From the NCBI GenBank assembly GCA_949318235.1, contig OX439133.1, positions 16,607,392-16,671,391 on the forward strand: a DNA stretch of 64,000 bases. The letters run 5' to 3'. The translations under genes were made by a program, and so were the position numbers. Below the pieces are notes generated by a model that had not been told where the DNA came from, made no database searches, and saw only the letters and a list, made by a program, of their open reading frames with translations. This document shows positions 61,961-64,000 of the stretch, piece by piece. This stretch comes from Ecdyonurus torrentis (lineage: Eukaryota; Arthropoda; Insecta; Ephemeroptera; Heptageniidae). The stretch's first letter is position 1; every line of letters begins with the position of its first letter.

Positions 61961-64000
61961 CCGATTATTCTTAAATTAATAAATATGCGCTGAATTCTAA
62001 TGTTAAAATTTGAATATTATGTAAATCGTGTGTTCCAAGTATTCAATTATCTTACATTAACTGCTACGATTTACTATGTTCAATAATAGAAATATTAAAT
62101 TAAATTTCGAAAATATCTTTCATATTAATAAAAATGTCTATTTTCTGTAACACGTACATTTTAAATGTAATTACAATTTTCTAAAATCATCAAGATTGAA
62201 ACAATTTTTTCTGTTCCTACTTAAAAATTGTTATTACAATAAATTTATAAATTTCTTTTTTAATTAACAAAAACAAATTAAATAAATAAAATTTATAAAT
62301 TAATAAATAAATTTATAAATTTCTTTTTAAATTAACAAAAACAAATTATAATTTATTTCATTTAACATAGTAACTAAACTTATTAGTATTAATTACTTAT
62401 TGTTATTTATAATAAAATATTGTAATACAATTTAAATTTTTATATCTTATATAAAATTTGATAAATTTATATAAAGATAAAATTTGCAATATTATTATAA
62501 CTGTCGGCATCTTGTTACAAACATTATGTTAATATTTTTTAACCTTAATTTTTAACACTATATATAATACATAATAAACTGTAATAATAATATATACCTT
62601 TCATAATATGTAAAATAATAATATGCTATAATTCATTTTCTTATTTTTTTAAAATTAAAAAAACCCTTTAGGTAAAGTTTTCTTTTTAAAACAAAATAGA
62701 GGAGCCATATGATGAATAAAGGCGGTTAATAATAATAATATTCGCATATAGTGTAAAATGTTTAAAGCATTAACACGTCGGTAATAGATACCTTTATTTT
62801 TTTTTTTGTGATTTATGGTTATTTATAATGTATTCAAAGTAATATGACTACCATATATATATATATCTATATATAAAATGGTTTTAATTTTATAATTATT
62901 ATTGTAAAGACAGGTCAATTATTTTATATCATATTTTATTTCATTATAATTTGATATAGATAAATTGATATATAGATATTATATATAAATGAAGCTAAAT
63001 AAGGGAAACTATAGGGTTTTTATACGTTAACTAAATACGTATTTATATTTTTCTGCTGTATATAGTACTGTACATCATTATTTTATACATATTAGTATTA
63101 AAGTTGAAATTTTGAATGTAAAGGTTATACGTACTACACGAAAAAAACAGCAACTGCGACAGTAAAAAACATTGTACTAATTTTCAGAAAAATAAATTGT
63201 TTAGCATTTGTAATTTATCATTGCTTTGGGGGTTATACATATGTCAATACGTATGAAGTTCCATTATACTCTATTACTAAATAGGATACAATGACAAGTT
63301 AGTATTTTCTATGTAGCAGGCTTACATTTTAAAAGAATTGCAAAAATAGAAGTGAAAAAACTAGTTGTGAATACGTTGTTACAAAATTAGATGTTAAAAA
63401 AAAAAATTTGATCAATTTTGGTCTATCGTAAAAGTGTCTTGTGTTCCTCATTTAAAAGAACACCAAAATAAGTGCAATTGTTTAAACAAAATTCACAAAA
63501 ACAAAAAACAAAAGTATTGTAATGATTGTAGTTACTCAACCATATCATAAATACAAATTTTACACCATTCTGCAGCTATACCGTGACAATCAGCGCCAGT
63601 ATTTTAAGAATTATGCTGTATGTGTAGAGGGATTGTAAATCGGGCGCTATACCGATAAACCTCAGTTACAATATTTACTCTCATTATTATTTTGGATGCG
63701 AAACTAATAATAACTGCCGACATCTGCATTATCTGTCGTACGTACAATTCAATGTTTTAAATTTACATTTTTAGTATCTAAATGATTAAGTATTGGTATA
63801 ATTTATAAATATTAACTATAAATAAATTAAATATAAAAATACATAAAATGAATAAATTTTTATAAATAAATATTATTTTAACTTAAAATTTTTAAACCAA
63901 TTTCTAAGCAAAAATACATAATTTTTAAAATTTGCTAGGTATAATATTACTGATAATATTATGTTCTTTATTGTAATTAATAGTTAACTAATTACATATC
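61961..64000. other. AT-rich non-coding stretch
   Basis: No supported gene or transposon. Contains a local direct repeat near 62240-62345 (TTATAAATTTCTTTTT..AATTAACAAAAACAAATTA twice), consistent with a small tandem duplication. Confidence 0.5.

Overview
This 64 kb window is AT-rich, non-coding eukaryotic DNA, most likely from an arthropod nuclear genome. The evidence is a very low GC content, hundreds of short A/T homopolymers, very many dinucleotide (CT/GA) microsatellites, no run of long or closely packed ORFs, and one LINE C-terminal ORF of a type I associate with arthropods. The high density of simple repeats would fit a crustacean or an arachnid, but the sequence does not settle the taxon. 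I find no operons, CRISPR array, rRNA gene, complete tRNA or complete protein-coding host gene.

The only convincing coding sequence is a 5'-truncated but open non-LTR retrotransposon ORF end (about 7.1-7.7 kb, + strand). It has a Cys/His cluster, an A-rich AATAAA tail and a probable 11-bp target-site duplication. Most other ORFs in the window are translations of microsatellites or chance AT-rich frames.

Most of the recognisable structure is non-autonomous DNA transposons. Two hAT-like elements have exact 8-bp target duplications (47960-49450 and 30403-30969). There is a composite of three related foldback units (3267-3825), two other long inverted-repeat elements (16451-16623 and 61644-61960), a roughly 1.07-kb TIR element with GC-rich subterminal zones (27900-28973), two pogo/Tigger-like MITEs (29300-29479 and 31079-31259), and a roughly 300-bp MITE family with GGGTG...CACCC ends in three near-complete copies and one fragment (15.2, 37.8, 59.3 and 49.9 kb). 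A second MITE family has one copy nested inside the large hAT and a partial copy next to a GGGTG copy at 38.1 kb. Several short dispersed repeat families recur without clear ends.

Simple repeats are exceptional: a 783-bp AAAGT/ACAGT pentanucleotide array, about 209 bp of (AATTT)n, a (TG)n-(AG)n compound of about 340 bp, (TTGA)n next to a probable retroelement tail, and roughly twenty CT/GA arrays.

A few non-repetitive, CpG-bearing patches (about 1.05-1.19, 10.4-10.5, 14.0-14.1, 18.6-19.0 and 54.65-54.79 kb) have promoter-like motifs (E2F, CCAAT, TATA, TCAGT initiator) or a consensus splice donor downstream. They are the best candidates for host gene promoters or first exons, but none is followed by a recognisable coding exon. 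The window reads as a large intron or an intergenic desert filled by transposon and microsatellite expansion. I did not find a previously undescribed multi-gene system.
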